DNA of 64,000 nucleotides from Sympetrum striolatum (taxonomy: Eukaryota; Arthropoda; Insecta; Odonata; Libellulidae), in contig OX388350.1 of NCBI GenBank assembly GCA_947579665.1, positions 91,965,152 through 92,029,151 of the forward strand, read 5' to 3'. The notes beneath the pieces were generated by a model. It did no database searches. It had not been told where the DNA came from and worked only from the letters and a program-made list of their open reading frames with translations. Position numbers and translations under genes: made by a program. Every line of letters begins with the position of its first letter. Position 1 is the stretch's first letter. Shown here one piece after another: positions 38,220 to 49,527 of this stretch.

Positions 38220-39780
38220 TATACCCTTCGGTAGGTTCATGTCCATCAATATTCCCTATTTAGAGCCATATTTTCGTTATCTTGGTTACTTACCACGCCC
38301 ATTATGCTATGATGCAAAACACCGGCATCCCAATCTAACCTGGAGAGAGCTATTCACTAATACTTCGCGGGATAAACGACCAAAAGTATCTTCGTTTAAA
38401 CGACTTCCCTGTATCGCTTTTTTAAGGAAAAATTACGGGTGAGCGTAATTCCTAGATATTTATGATGCATCACGAGCTCCAAGGGATTTCCTGAAATTCT
38501 ATAAGGTACATACACAGGTAACAATAAAATTCACAGTCTCTGGCTTTCACAGTCTAACGTTGGTGGACCACGTGCAAGTCATAGCAACGTACACCTTTAC
38601 ATTCAGCTCGAGCTGTCAATCACTACACCAACCCGAAATAATATTCAGATCGTTCTGCAGACAACCAGTGTCATCTTGAGTTACGATCTCTCTATACACA
38701 GCAGTGTCATCAGCGAATAACCTAACCTTGCACTTAACATTATCCACAACATCGTTAATATAAATCAGGAACAAAATTGGTCCTAATACACTTCCCTGCG
38801 GAACATCGGATGTGAAGCACACCTCATCAAATTTTTAATTTTAATTTACATGCGATACTCCATCAAAAGCTTTTCTGAAATCTGGAATTATAGCTTCTGT
38901 TCTTATACCCTTATCAGCTGCTTTAACAACATCGTTGAGAAAAAGGGCTAACTGGGTATCACATGACCTACCTTTACGAAAACTGTATTGTCATTGACTA
39001 ATTGCCCCATTATCACTTAGGATACGCATTATTGAAGTCGCTATGATGTGTTCGATAGTCTTACAAAGTATTGATGTTAAAGATATCGGACGGTAATCTT
39101 CCTGTTTCGAGGAACGTCCTTACTTAGGAATTGGGGTGATATGCGCTCTTCTCCACAAAATTGGTACAACGCCTTCGTCCAAGGGTTTGTTTATAGAACA
39201 CGAAAAGAAGGGGAGCAAGCTCATTGGCCAGTGTTTGAATGACGAGTCATGGTATACCTTCTGGTCCTGGCGCTTTCTTCTTGTCTTCTTGTCGCAACAA
39301 CTTTTGAATTCCATCCACTGACAACTCGATTCGTTCCATCTTTAAATCAACACGCATAGACAATTCGTTCGCGCGTCCATCGTCTAAAGTAAAGCTTTAC
39401 TGCTAGTGTCGATTAATTAGATTTGCTTTATCTAACGATTCAGTAACCATTACACCCACGTCATTAACAAGGCTGGGTACTGAAGACTGACCTCCTCGAG
39501 ATTCTCGGACATATGACCAAAATTCCTTCTGGTCACCTCCTAAAGACTCTAAAAGGGTTCTACATTCCTGAAACTCATTCTGCAATTCATCCTTAACTAA
39601 TCTTTCCACCTCCGCATATTTTCGACACTCAAGATCAAAGTCTACTCCGATTTTCTCTAGCTTCTTCATCCGCAAGTGTAAATTCCTTTGCTTCCTATGC
39701 AACGCTCGCAACTTAGGTTTCATCCTACGCGGATCCTTATGCTACCTAACGGTTTTAATTGGGACAAACCTAGGTTAGTA
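38220..39780 (-). pseudogene. CR1-like LINE, broken and internally deleted
   Basis: Read on the minus strand. 39723-39403 is the endonuclease-RT linker with QKEFWSYVRESRGGQSSVPSL. 39314-39120 holds VVPILWRRAHITPIPK. About 39100-38840 keeps KAFD-like remains. 38822-38616 has [20 protein letters not shown] and LFADDTAVY. After about 38490 the thumb-like HKYLGITLTRNFSLK runs straight into KRYREVV, which in the second copy (41960-42400) is at the extreme C-terminus. Roughly 200 residues are therefore missing between. Frameshifts separate the pieces. The FADD box itself is intact. The 3' end lies near 38220 (ACCTACCGAAGGGTATAAC in sense). Confidence 0.85.
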
Positions 39781-39784
39781 CTTA

Positions 39785-40777
39785 ATAGATTAGTACTTAA
39801 TAGTTAGTAACTCTGAAAAGGAACTTTTTCTCTTTTGTCATTCAGGCAACATCTCGCAGGTGACACCTTTCTCACTTTAACGATTTATTAAACCAATTTA
39901 CATCTTTTGGGCCATTCCGATAGCATGCAGACGTTCTTAAAAATTGCATCGATCAACATTTAATTCAGTTGTCAATCGATATGAATCTTCATCGTGAAAT
40001 GGCCGCAAATGTATATCCCCATTTTTTTCCTCTTCACTCTCGTCAAAATCAACATTTTTAAATCGCCGAAATCATTCTTTGTATGTTGTATAGGATACTT
40101 TTATATTCACGGGCAAAACGACCATTTATGCAGCACTGTATTTTAATTGAATTAATGTAACATTACCTCATGCAAATCTGGCATGTTTGGAAAAGACGGT
40201 TCAATATGAGAAAAGTGACAGCTGTTTACATTCAAACGAATCGCCGCCACTGAGTTTATAGATATACCTAATGTGTCATACTGTTTTATTATCAACACAA
40301 GTTGAAAAAGATAAGGTACACTTCTTCCCGTACCCAATGAATTAGCAAAATGTGAAACAATGAAAAGGAATGAAAGTGCTCGTCGGTCGTGCCTCTTCTC
40401 ACGTGATTCATTTCAATTCATGCTACTATTTATAATCTTGTGATGCTTTTGGCTGAGATTCAGATAAATAGCCCTCAATGTCGTCTTGCACTCGCTCCAA
40501 ATATTCCCGCGTTTCGATTCGTGCGAGGAATAAATAAATCGGAGGTATTGATCTCTTACTGTTACCACTGCTTCATTCATCTTCTTTTTGCCAATTACCT
40601 CAAATCTTTTACACATGTTATATTCAACTGCTTTCACGCCAATATTCTTAATCTCTAGATTTTACTATTCTCTGGTCATCTCCGTTTGAATAGAAGTTTT
40701 TGCAGTTCAATTTTTAGCTTTGGAGAACTATTGGAAATTAAATCAATGGTAGCAGCCGTCACTTTGTGGAATTCAAT
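39785..40777. other. Unique intronic stretch
   Basis: AT-rich, overlapping short frames on both strands (40413-40658) without domain features. Confidence 0.4.
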
Positions 40778-40934
40778 TACTGGAAAAAATAAACACAATG
40801 TATTCAATTCCACAACTTTTTAATTCCACCACACACACCACCGGTTTTGACTAGTCATAGTCATCATCAGACCTGAATTAAAGTGGAATTAAAAAGTTGT
40901 GGAATTGAATACATTGTGTTTATTTTTTCCAGTA
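40778..40934 (-). mobile_element. Perfect 52-bp inverted repeat enclosing a hammerhead-like core
   Basis: Arms 40778-40829 and 40883-40934 are exact reverse complements over 52 bases. The 53-base spacer, read on the minus strand, has CTGATGA (40870-40864) and AAAAC (40848-40844) followed by CGGTGG, with a possible stem TGACT...AGTCA between. This is the layout of a hammerhead core with the GAAAC box changed to AAAAC. Penelope-like elements carry such motifs in their terminal repeats. Perfect arms imply a recent event or gene conversion. Confidence 0.75.
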
Positions 40935-41959
40935 TTGGTAATTAATTTTTTACCAAATAGGAAAAACTCTCAACAATCTTTTTTGAAATGCGATTTATTC
41001 CTTTAGTAATGCAAAAGGAATATTTTTTGTTATCCGAGAGGGAGAGAGGATACAATCAGGATTTGCAGCAAAATCACAAAAGGTATACTAGACGGAAGTA
41101 AGGATTTTCTCTACGATATTGAAACGCTAAATTTATAATAAAATGGCGATTTCGGTCTGCGAAAAAACTCTGAGAAGATCAGCTTTACAAAGCGCATTAT
41201 CGGTAAGACCTCAAGTAGAGAAATTCGGGACCCATGTTCCGGGCCTCGACGTTATCCAAGTAGAGCCCGTGGTTGAGGTGTGGGGCCCAGATATTTGGAA
41301 CCCCCACTTCCTGTGCCCTGGGAATTCGACATCCCTGGTTCTTGGGCCGATCTGACGTATAGTAAGAGAAATAGATGCTAAGACGAGTCGGTGCAAAAAT
41401 TCATTCTTTCCACGAACAATACGCAATAAAAATAGACAAAGAAGTAGTTCGAAAGCTAGATTATTACATCCCCACGGCGAAAGGTGGCTTTTTGCATAGT
41501 CAAGTACAGGTGGAGGAGACAATTTACAGGAATAAGATTGTGAATTTACGAAAGAACCGAAGAGTGGCGTGAGAGGAAGAATCTTCTCCGGACATCAAGT
41601 TTAAAACTCCGAACTGAATTTCTTAACTCCGTTCAAAGAAAGCACCAGAAAAGCAGTTTGAGAAGTAATAATTATTTCCTATTCAAGTATCCTCAAAGCC
41701 CAAAACCAGGCACATGCATCTTTAGCGAAAAGGACAAATTTAAATGCCCTGCGAAAAAATCTTGCTAGTCATCGGTGCCTCATCGTCGATGCAAATATTC
41801 TTTTACTAAAGTAAATAATTGACCGTAAGAATGTAAGTGCTGTCGGTAAAGTAAATCACGCAAAATCATTACTCTTTCTCGGCCAGCTATAGGATTTAAT
41901 ATTAAGAAATATTTAAATTGGTGTAATTCTATAAATTTGTTTCTTTATTTCCGAATTCT
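40935..41959. other. Unique intronic stretch
   Basis: Nothing I can support. The 41143-41355 frame contains a GC-rich patch (WGPDIWNPHFLCPG) on both strands and may be a repeat relic. Confidence 0.35.
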
Positions 41960-42420
41960 GTCATTTCCCTGAGTCTAGTGTGTTATTGCAGTTTGGGGCC
42001 GTACACAAATGCCATGGCATGTTGATAATTAGCATCGTACAAAACAGTAGGATTAATTTCCGATCTTGAGATGGTTCAACGTAGAGCAGCAGATTTCAGA
42101 TTTGACAGCAGTGATTCGGCTTTGATAGAATCCCTCGGATGGAACTCTATTAGTGATAGAAGACGTGAACATCGACGGAAGCTTTTTGATAAATTTATCA
42201 CTACCGATTTTGGAGAGAAAATAACTGATATTGTTATCCCAGTTATAAACTTACGCGATCTTCGAGAGAAAACTAAAAAGCGATACAGGGAAGTAGTTGC
42301 CCAGGACGGATGGTTACTTTTGGTCGTTTATCCCGCGAAGTATCAGAGAAGTTATTAGCTTTCCAGGTTAGATAGGGATGTCGGTTTCTGCCACGCGCCA
42401 CTGGCGGATAGCAGGGTTTA
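41960..42420 (+). pseudogene. C-terminal fragment of the same CR1-like LINE
   Basis: Begins around GTTTGGGGCCGTACACAAAT, which reads LGPYTNAMAC (usually WGPYT), then, after a stop and spacing, the frame 42071-42358: MVQRRAADFRFD, LIESLGWNSISDRRREHRRKLF, KKRYREVV. These are the typical last residues of CR1-like RT proteins (QRRAARF..., LGW..L..RR). The following 3' UTR (TTTTGGTCGTTTATCCCGCG, CCAGGTTAGATAGGGATG) matches the minus-strand copy at 38250-38440, proving one family. Confidence 0.85.
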
Positions 42421-43021
42421 AATGTAAACACAGAAAGGGGAGTGCAGCCTACCACACTCCACTCGCACCACCCGATTGACTCGTGCTCGTTCGGATCAGA
42501 GCTGCCAACTTTCCCCATTAAATTGCGCGCGAGTTTTAAATTCAAACTTTAAACATGCAGAAATTTTGCTATTATTTGCAGTACTAAAACCGTGACGTAA
42601 CGCAAACCTTAACCCCCTCTCCCCACATACCAGGAGCGTAACGCCTGGCTGAACCCCCCCTCCCCCCAAATTGCGTAACAAAATTTGTGTTCGACCCCTT
42701 TCTGCGATTTGCACCTTTGAAGCCACTTTTCGCGAATCACTGTATATATCACTTTTATCATAATAACCTTAGAGAAATGCTTTTATACACATAACTGTGC
42801 ATCTAAACGGAAGTGGAATGAGAGACATGAAACAAATCGGCAAAAAGATAATCGGCACTTGAACCCGTGTCTTTAAGATCACGTCGGTTGAATTAATTTT
42901 TGCGAATTAAATTAAAGTAAATATAACTTATATTAATATAAATGATGGAACTGACTTCCTTAGTGATACCGAATTATAAATATCACCGCCTTTAATCAAT
43001 CGATTTTATAGCTAGAGCGTG
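42421..43021. other. Intronic stretch with repeat relics
   Basis: 42590-42680 contains GACGTAACGCAAACC and inverted-looking GCGTAAC-type segments around C-rich runs, a pattern I know from old arthropod interspersed repeats. 42860-42890 has a T-arm-like site (GGCACTTGAACCCG). No genes. Confidence 0.4.
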
Positions 43022-43025
43022 TTAA

Positions 43026-45797
43026 GGGGGTACATTACTTCACGGGTAGCAAAAATAGCCATTATTTCAGATTTTATTTTATAAAAAGTAGGTGGTTTAT
43101 TATTCAAAACTGAAGTTTTTCCTGATATATCATGCTAATGTAAAGCTGTATATTTTTTTACAAAGAAAATTCTTCAAAAATTTATAACAATACAATTGTT
43201 GTAAATTGACCATGCAGCTCCAGCAGGGCTCGATGGTTGGCAGCTTTTCTCCGAAACAAATTATCTGAAATTTTAATATCAAGCATTTTTAGAAAGAATA
43301 TGATTGTAGTTATCGTTCGACGTAGCGGATTTTTTATATACTTATTTTTAACAAAATGGCGGACATTTTAGTAAAAATTGAATTTTCACGATTAAAAATT
43401 ATGCATTTTAAAATTTTATTTTTAATACTATATAAGATATCTAAAAACGCCTACGACCAACGATAGACAATGTCATTAAAAATATTTAGGCCAAATTTTA
43501 AACAATTATGACTTATAGTTACTGAGATATCTTGCCAACCGTTTTCAAAAATGCTATTTTGAGAAAAATGCGATTAAAGTTTCTGAAATGAATATTTTAT
43601 TCGTAACTTATTAAAGACTGTACTAACCAAAGTTCATCTGCACCAGGACCATATAAACATTCCTCTACCGCAGATGCAGCTTCGCCTAACGTTTTTTTCT
43701 CCCTCTTTTTGCGCAATCTTCCTTCCCGAGTAGCATCTTGGGTTCTCCGTTCAGCCCCGCTGATGCGCCGCTGGTCCTCTCTACTGCAATAATCCGCTGC
43801 GCTCTTCCCCACTTCTATGCCCATTGTTCTCATGATTTTGTGGTAGCTACTTGCCCCGTCATTAAATACGCAAGTTGCAATATATGCAGCAATTTGCACA
43901 ATTGTAGCACTGCTAGGTATAATTTTCGGGGCAATTCTCCATATGAGTGAGTGGAAACTCTCATTGTTATTTTGTGTGAAACCACCCAAACATCTTTCCA
44001 GTAATTCCCTTCTGCTAAGATCTTCGTAAATTGGAGTTATTGCTTCTAAAACAATTTTTGGAAGTGGTTCCTTATGCTCATATTGAGCAAGCGCATCACT
44101 GGCCTTAGCTCTCTGCCAAGAGCACCATGAGTCTGCGTCTTCAGGACAATAATGGTGCTTCGGCATTTCATCTGTAGAGCTCTTGTGATACACTGTCGCC
44201 CAAATTGCCTTATACATATTATCCGCAGAATCTGTATTCCTTCGAATAGCAAGTCCATAATAATTTGTAAGGTTGTCGATCAACTTTGCCGTTAGCTTAC
44301 CTCTGCCCCCGATGCCTGGTTTGCCTTTTTTAGATGCGCGAAGCCTTGCTCCCATCCGTTTCTGTACGTGGTTTATACATTCCTTCTTCTTTATATCAAC
44401 ACTTTCACCATACGGGCTCTCTGTCACTACTCCTTTATATGTTTTGGAATCACCATCTCCTATGTAATTAGTGTACTTCACACCATGAAGATTTTCGGAC
44501 CTCCGGAACATTTCCCTAATACCATCGACTTCCATCTTTCCTGCACTCCCTTCGTGGTTTGCTAAGCATTCCGGCGCATGTTTCCTCGACCATTGGTAGT
44601 ATTCCTCAGTCCCTTGTTTTTTCTCCCAGTGACTACAGCCTTTGCAGAATGAAGATTTGACAATAATGTCAATTACCTTGTTGGTGTAATATCCAATGAG
44701 AGACGCAACACCGAATAAGGAGTTAAAACCTCTCTTTATCCATGTTCCATCTCCAGACACTGTAAATCCTTCGTAGTTTCCCATTTCAATTGCCTTTTCT
44801 TCTTCCTCTCTAGCAGCAGTTTCTAGCGATGTTTCACAAACAGCTTTAGCAGCAGAAAGGACATTTTTCATAACGAAGTCGTAACTCTTTTGAAATAAGG
44901 GGCGAGGCAGATCCATGAGAGCACAAAATTTTTCGGCACCATTCAATCCAACTCCAAGAAGTCTCATGGCAAAAAAGAAACGCTTATTTATTTCAAAGGA
45001 TTTCCCCACTGATGGACACGAGTCAACTTCAACAGGATCGCATTTGGTACAGCTTACAACAATTATAAATCCCAATCCTCTCCGGCTTTTTTCACTGAAG
45101 CTAATATCACCGTCACACTTTTTGCACTTTATACAGAGACTAATAGCCGCAAAAACAGTAAGGAAATTTATAATTCGATACCCAATAGTCGATTCGACTT
45201 CCAAACATGCACCAGATATCTTCAGTTTTTTCGCCGAAGTGCTTGCAAGGCTCTCCTCTCTTGTCGCCTCATACCGGTTCATCGGTCGTTTCCTCTTCTT
45301 CACTCTATCCGATCTCCTTAAACTCCTTTTAGAGCCTTTTCTATCCATTATAAATAAAATATCTATAATGGAATAAACTCTAAGAAGCAAAAAGCGAGCT
45401 ACAAAACAGCAGTAATATCGACACAGCACTCAACTCCGCAGCAACACAGGCTAGACTAAAATAAGCTTCTAGTAGCTTCCCTGCAAATATTTAACCGTTA
45501 TTTCCCTCATTGAGAAGAAAATCTTTGTTTGTCCAATTCTTAGAAAAGACGGGTCGAAAGATGCGTTGGGAATCCCACCGGATTAGCAAGTTTATGGCCC
45601 AAGCGCTTATCCTACGGACAGGCGCACGTGGCCACTCCAACCTCGCTTGACGCGCTCGACTTAAAACTATCAGAACTGCGTAAATGTTTCGAATATCGGA
45701 ATAAAATTTTAGGAAATAAAACTCAAGACTATAAACTATAAGAAAATGCATTAAACAAAAAATCGATTTTTTGAAAAATTTTAGGTAATGTACCCCC
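43026..45797 (-). mobile_element. Kolobok/Mutator-like DNA transposon, apparently complete
   Basis: 2772 bp. Both ends read GGGGGTACATTAC inwards (13 bp identical; 43026-43038 and 45785-45797). Both are flanked by TTAA (43022-43025 and 45798-45801), and inside is one uninterrupted transposase gene on the minus strand. TTAA duplication and a short G-rich TIR fit Kolobok. The protein is of the type annotated as Mutator-like transposase domain, and plant-type Mutators would leave 8-11-bp duplications, which I do not see. Because TTAA is a palindrome it could formally be part of the TIR. Confidence 0.88.
43597..45348 (-). CDS. Kolobok/Mutator-like transposase, intact
   Basis: I take the start at 45348 (MDRKGSKRSLRRSDRVKKRK), giving 583 residues. 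The frame is open 27 codons further upstream, but that extension (MLCRYYCCFVARF...) looks untranslated and hydrophobic, while MDRKGSK begins a basic nuclear-localisation-like stretch. Next comes a zinc-binding region (CIKCKKC...SCTKC). The core has three acidic motifs in the right order for a DDE/RNase H-like fold: SGDGTWIKRGF, YIGDGDSKTY and NNNESFHSLIW. A second Cys/His group (CKGCSHW, HAPECLANHEGSAGKMEVD) and KKKECINHVQKRMG lie between. It ends in a basic tail and has no internal stop or frameshift. It would cut and rejoin DNA at TTAA in the nucleus. It lies inside and antisense to CASK intron 1. Confidence 0.92.
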   Translation of the reverse strand: MDRKGSKRSLRRSDRVKKRKRPMNRYEATREESLASTSAKKLKISGACLEVESTIGYRIINFLTVFAAISLCIKCKKCDGDISFSEKSRRGLGFIIVVSCTKCDPVEVDSCPSVGKSFEINKRFFFAMRLLGVGLNGAEKFCALMDLPRPLFQKSYDFVMKNVLSAAKAVCETSLETAAREEEEKAIEMGNYEGFTVSGDGTWIKRGFNSLFGVASLIGYYTNKVIDIIVKSSFCKGCSHWEKKQGTEEYYQWSRKHAPECLANHEGSAGKMEVDGIREMFRRSENLHGVKYTNYIGDGDSKTYKGVVTESPYGESVDIKKKECINHVQKRMGARLRASKKGKPGIGGRGKLTAKLIDNLTNYYGLAIRRNTDSADNMYKAIWATVYHKSSTDEMPKHHYCPEDADSWCSWQRAKASDALAQYEHKEPLPKIVLEAITPIYEDLSRRELLERCLGGFTQNNNESFHSLIWRIAPKIIPSSATIVQIAAYIATCVFNDGASSYHKIMRTMGIEVGKSAADYCSREDQRRISGAERRTQDATREGRLRKKREKKTLGEAASAVEECLYGPGADELWLVQSLISYE

Positions 45798-45801
45798 TTA
45801 A

Positions 45802-46712
45802 TATTTGCTTCCTCCAAAAACAATGGTAGGCACTCGTCTGTGAATCTTTCGATTAAAAGACGAATAAACATGAAGTTTTTAATGCCGTTTTCCGGAAGAA
45901 TGAATGCCATTTTCGCCAAAAATAAATACTCTCTAAAAGTCATTGCTTTTGCTGCTGTAGAAGCAGTATTGTATTGTGAAAGAATGGAATTCGTATTTCG
46001 TTAAATCGGCTCAAATCTCAAGCGTAATTCGCTCTTCTTCATAAAATATTGGACATAAATTGCTTTGGCTACTCATATTTCTTCCTAACATAATATTTTC
46101 CATCAATGCAAATTTAGAATGAAATTGGTTATTTCAGTTAATGCTCCACATGCATGCAGGATGAACGTTTTCGTAAAAAATTATGCTTAATTATGATATG
46201 ATAATTAAGAGAATATGAACTACTCTAAATTAGGTCAATGGAAGAAGGAAAAATTAGAAAAAAACGTAATAAGAATAAAAATGGAATAATTATAAAATAA
46301 TACCTGCTATTAGAAATAACATTGGATGATAGTGGACCTCAAAGCGGGAATAAGATGCTTGTTTTCATTGAAAACGAATCGGTGAAAGTGGCGAAGTTGT
46401 TTGGGTGCCATTGATATTAGCAGGAAATTTTGATTTGTCTGTTTTGCAGGTTCTTTACTTAAATAATCATCTAAGACGTAACTTTTTACGGTGTTAACTA
46501 TCTATCAAAATTATTGAGAGACCTCAGTACTGTGAAGGTTCTTTGCAGAACCATTATTCTATGAAGTTAATGTACGTTATTAATCTACTTAAAAAGATAT
46601 GCTGAAATATATGATGATCTGACTATGATGTAACTATGGTCGTATTATATGAGTAACTCTTAGCACTAATATCATAAGTATAATAATGGTGTTGTAGATT
46701 AATGAAAGATAG
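45802..46712. other. Unique stretch between two TTAA transposons
   Basis: No gene or repeat that I recognise. Confidence 0.4.
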
Positions 46713-46716
46713 TTAA

Positions 46717-49523
46717 CCCTTCAAGGACTGCCGTTCCCATATGGGAACGGGCAGCAGCTGCGTTCTCTAGGTAGCTAAACAATATCTTGAGTGTCATAAA
46801 ATGGTCAGTAAACGTTATTTTGTGGGCTAAGAGGGTCCAAAGCTTAGTTTCATTTAAGTTTTGGCGCACTTAAGTCAAGGGAAATATTTCTTGTGATTTC
46901 TCGAAAAACAGGAAATTTTTGAGATGGATCCTTCTGGCAACTAATTTTTATAATTTTTACTGTTTTTAATTTAAAGTAGTATTTTGCTTGTATAACTTTA
47001 GTATGATGTTCTAATAATCCAAAGAAATTAAATACAGTAGAGTTTGAGGTTATTTGTTGTTGTTATAACGTTGTTTATTGCTGCGTTCCCGTATGGGCAC
47101 GTCAGGCCTTCCCACTACTACGCGACTTCCTTGCCGATGGCTGTCAAGGAAAGCTATATATAGTATATTAGAGTTTATTTTGTGATATAGTACATTATTT
47201 TTGGTACAATTAAGTTAATAATTATTTTAGTTTTAAGTTGTGACAAAAAGACTATGGCAATTATTTTGTATTTTTATGAACTAAATCTCGGAAAACCTAA
47301 AATTATATAGTAGAAGCGGCAACAACAAATAATAGCAAATGATTATTGTGTTAGATATTCAAATCCTTTCAAATTTTATTAGCTTCACGTACAAATTATA
47401 TCATTAGAAGTGTCATATTTTCTATTCAGGAAAAACGTAAGTTTTCATGAGTCGAATCCACTGAAGGAGGCTCTCCGAATCCTTGCCGAGGATGAAGAGA
47501 GTGAGGTAGATGTTACCGATTTCTTCATTTCTCCAACAGAAGAAAATGAGCTAACTGATGAAGAATCGGCTGATAAAGATGAGGAAAGATTGGTTGACAA
47601 TTTCACTGGCTAGCAAATGAGGGCACAAGCCGAAATTCGGTTGGCAACCAACGAAAGAATCGGTGCTGGAGAAGACGATGGGGCAAAAAAATCTGTGCAG
47701 AGAAAATGGATAAAGGGCAGCATTGAGTGTACGGGAAGTTTTTCTGGAGCAGATTACTCTTCATACTCTAAACTTAGCTGCATCTGATTGCTAGAGCTCT
47801 TCATCGATGACGAGCTCGTCGCATTCATAGCGGAACAGAGTGAGAATTACGCCCGATTTTTTAATTGCCCCAGTCCACAAATTACAGCAGAGGAGATGCG
47901 AGCCTTCATTGGCATTTTGATTGTCTTTGGATACAACGTTCTTCTGGGAAAAAATATTACTGGGACGTGAAAAAGGATGTACATATTGAATTGGATAGTG
48001 GAGCGATGAGGAGTGACTGATTCTTCAAAATAATGAAATTTTTACACTTAGCGGATAATACTAAGTTAGACAGTAAAGCGATGGGTTCTACAAAGTCTAG
48101 CCTACGATGAAAAGGATTACATAGAGATGGATGCAGCATTTGGTGCCTTCCCAGTTCTTAGATTGTGAAGGAGAGATGATAAGATACTACGGAAGACACA
48201 GCTGCAAGCGATTTAGTAGAGGTAAACCATTAAGATTCAGTTATAAGTCTTGGTGCCTGAACTCTAACGCTGGATACTCATTAATTTTGATTTCTACCAT
48301 GGGAGAATTCTTTCAGTAATATAAAACATGAAGAAGCGGTTGGAATAGCAGCAGCTCCTCTTCTCACTATGCTGGAGAAAATTCCTAAAAAGGAATTACA
48401 GTACAGCATATTCTTTGATAATCTTTTTACAGAATATAATTATTTTTAATCTATGGTCATTTGAAGTAGTATGTGAAATAATATAATAGCATTAATTTAT
48501 TTTACTCAATATATAATTTATACGAAAGAATATATCGCCTCATTTGAAAAGATGTGGCTACAATGGAACTGGGCGAATCTGAAAGAACCGGATTCCGAAA
48601 GATTGTCCGCTACCACCAAGAAATGCTCTAAAAAGGAGGAGAGAGGAAAGAGCATCACAGCTATTTCTACATGCGAAGGAATAGGAATTACTAAATGGCT
48701 GGACAATTTGGTAATTGTGGCAGCTTCAGCAGCGTATGGGGTTATGCCGTTGATGAAAGCTAAAAGATTTTGTAGGAAACAAAAGAAAATTATTCAGCTT
48801 CCATAACCCTACGTCATATCCAAGTATAATAAGCATATGGGTGGAACTGACCAAATTCATGAACACGTAAATTCACTGCATACTGTTAAGATATGATTTA
48901 TATAAATTATTTAAAACTCAGACAATCAAATAATAATAATAAAAGGGAATCTCTGACCCAAGGACAAAATTAGAGTTTAGACGGGAGATTGCTCAGATCT
49001 ACTTGACTTGGTACAAGACGGTAAAAAAACACCCGGTGGACGACTCAGCAAGGCTTTCACATCAAAAACTGGCTCCACGCAAGAGTTGCGGCATGATCAT
49101 TTAATTGGTGACATACCGCAAAACAAGGGAAAACGCTGCGCAAATGAAGAGTGCGAGAGTCGTGGGAGAACAATGCGTAACAAGTGCGATGTTAGGCTCT
49201 GTGTAAAATGTTATTCAAAGTACTTAGCAATATAATTATAAAATAAATACTTATATCTTCCAAGAAAAACCGTTTCATACAATATTGTTTTTAAAGAAAT
49301 AAGATTTTTTGAAATAAAATGCTTTTTTTAAATTTCATCATGGCGCGCGTAATAGTAGTAGTGGGAAGGACTGACGTGCCCATACGGGAACAGGCATTTG
49401 CAACGAACCTATTATTGTTAACTTTTTTTAAACAATTTTCTCTTGTTAATTTAGGTCATCTGAATACCAATATACTAAAATTAGGGTAATTTTTAAGAAA
49501 AAATAATTCTCGTCCTTGGAGGG
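46717..49523 (+). mobile_element. piggyBac-family transposon, decayed, TTAA-flanked
   Basis: 2807 bp between TTAA at 46713-46716 and 49524-49527. The ends read CCCTTCAAGGAC and, inverted, CCCTCCAAGGAC. A subterminal inverted repeat of about 40 bases (47083-47124; 49344-49392) contains GTTCCCGTATGGGCACGTCA. A 20-bp perfect palindrome CCGTTCCCATATGGGAACGG at 46731-46750 is a third relative of that motif. Asymmetric inner repeats are known in piggyBac. Interior: transposase pseudogene. Confidence 0.92.
47410..49236 (+). pseudogene. piggyBac transposase pseudogene
   Basis: N-terminal acidic region (LAEDEESEVDVTDFF), an in-frame stop at 47611, a second near 47785, then the DDE_Tnp_1_7 start ELFIDDELVAFIAEQSENYA and ITAEEMRAFIGILIVFGY. 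A frameshift near 47945 leads to YYWDVKKDVHIELDSGAM. EMIRYYGRHSCKRFSRGKP LRFSYKSWCLN marks the first catalytic region, where the expected DE is CEGE, so the Asp is lost. ELQYSIFFDNLFTEYNYF is the second region. VMPLMKAKRFCRKQKKIIQLP and YNKHMGGTDQIHEHVNSLHTV follow. The W-rich part after that is deleted (48890-48950). The C-terminal zinc-binding tail remains (KGKRCANEECESRGRTMRNK, CVKCYSKYL). Several breaks: not functional. Confidence 0.92.
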
Positions 49524-49527
49524 TTAA

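Noticed and set aside
42590..42680. C-rich segment with GCGTAAC-type inverted words as a MITE
   Set aside because: Ends and duplication could not be defined.
43022..43038. 8-11-bp Mutator-type duplication around the transposon
   Set aside because: Flanks beyond TTAA (TAGAGCGTG and TATTTGCTT) do not match.
45349..45429. 27-residue upstream extension of the Kolobok/Mutator-like transposase
   Set aside because: Cys/Phe/Leu-rich, unlike the basic N-terminus that starts at the next Met; more likely untranslated.
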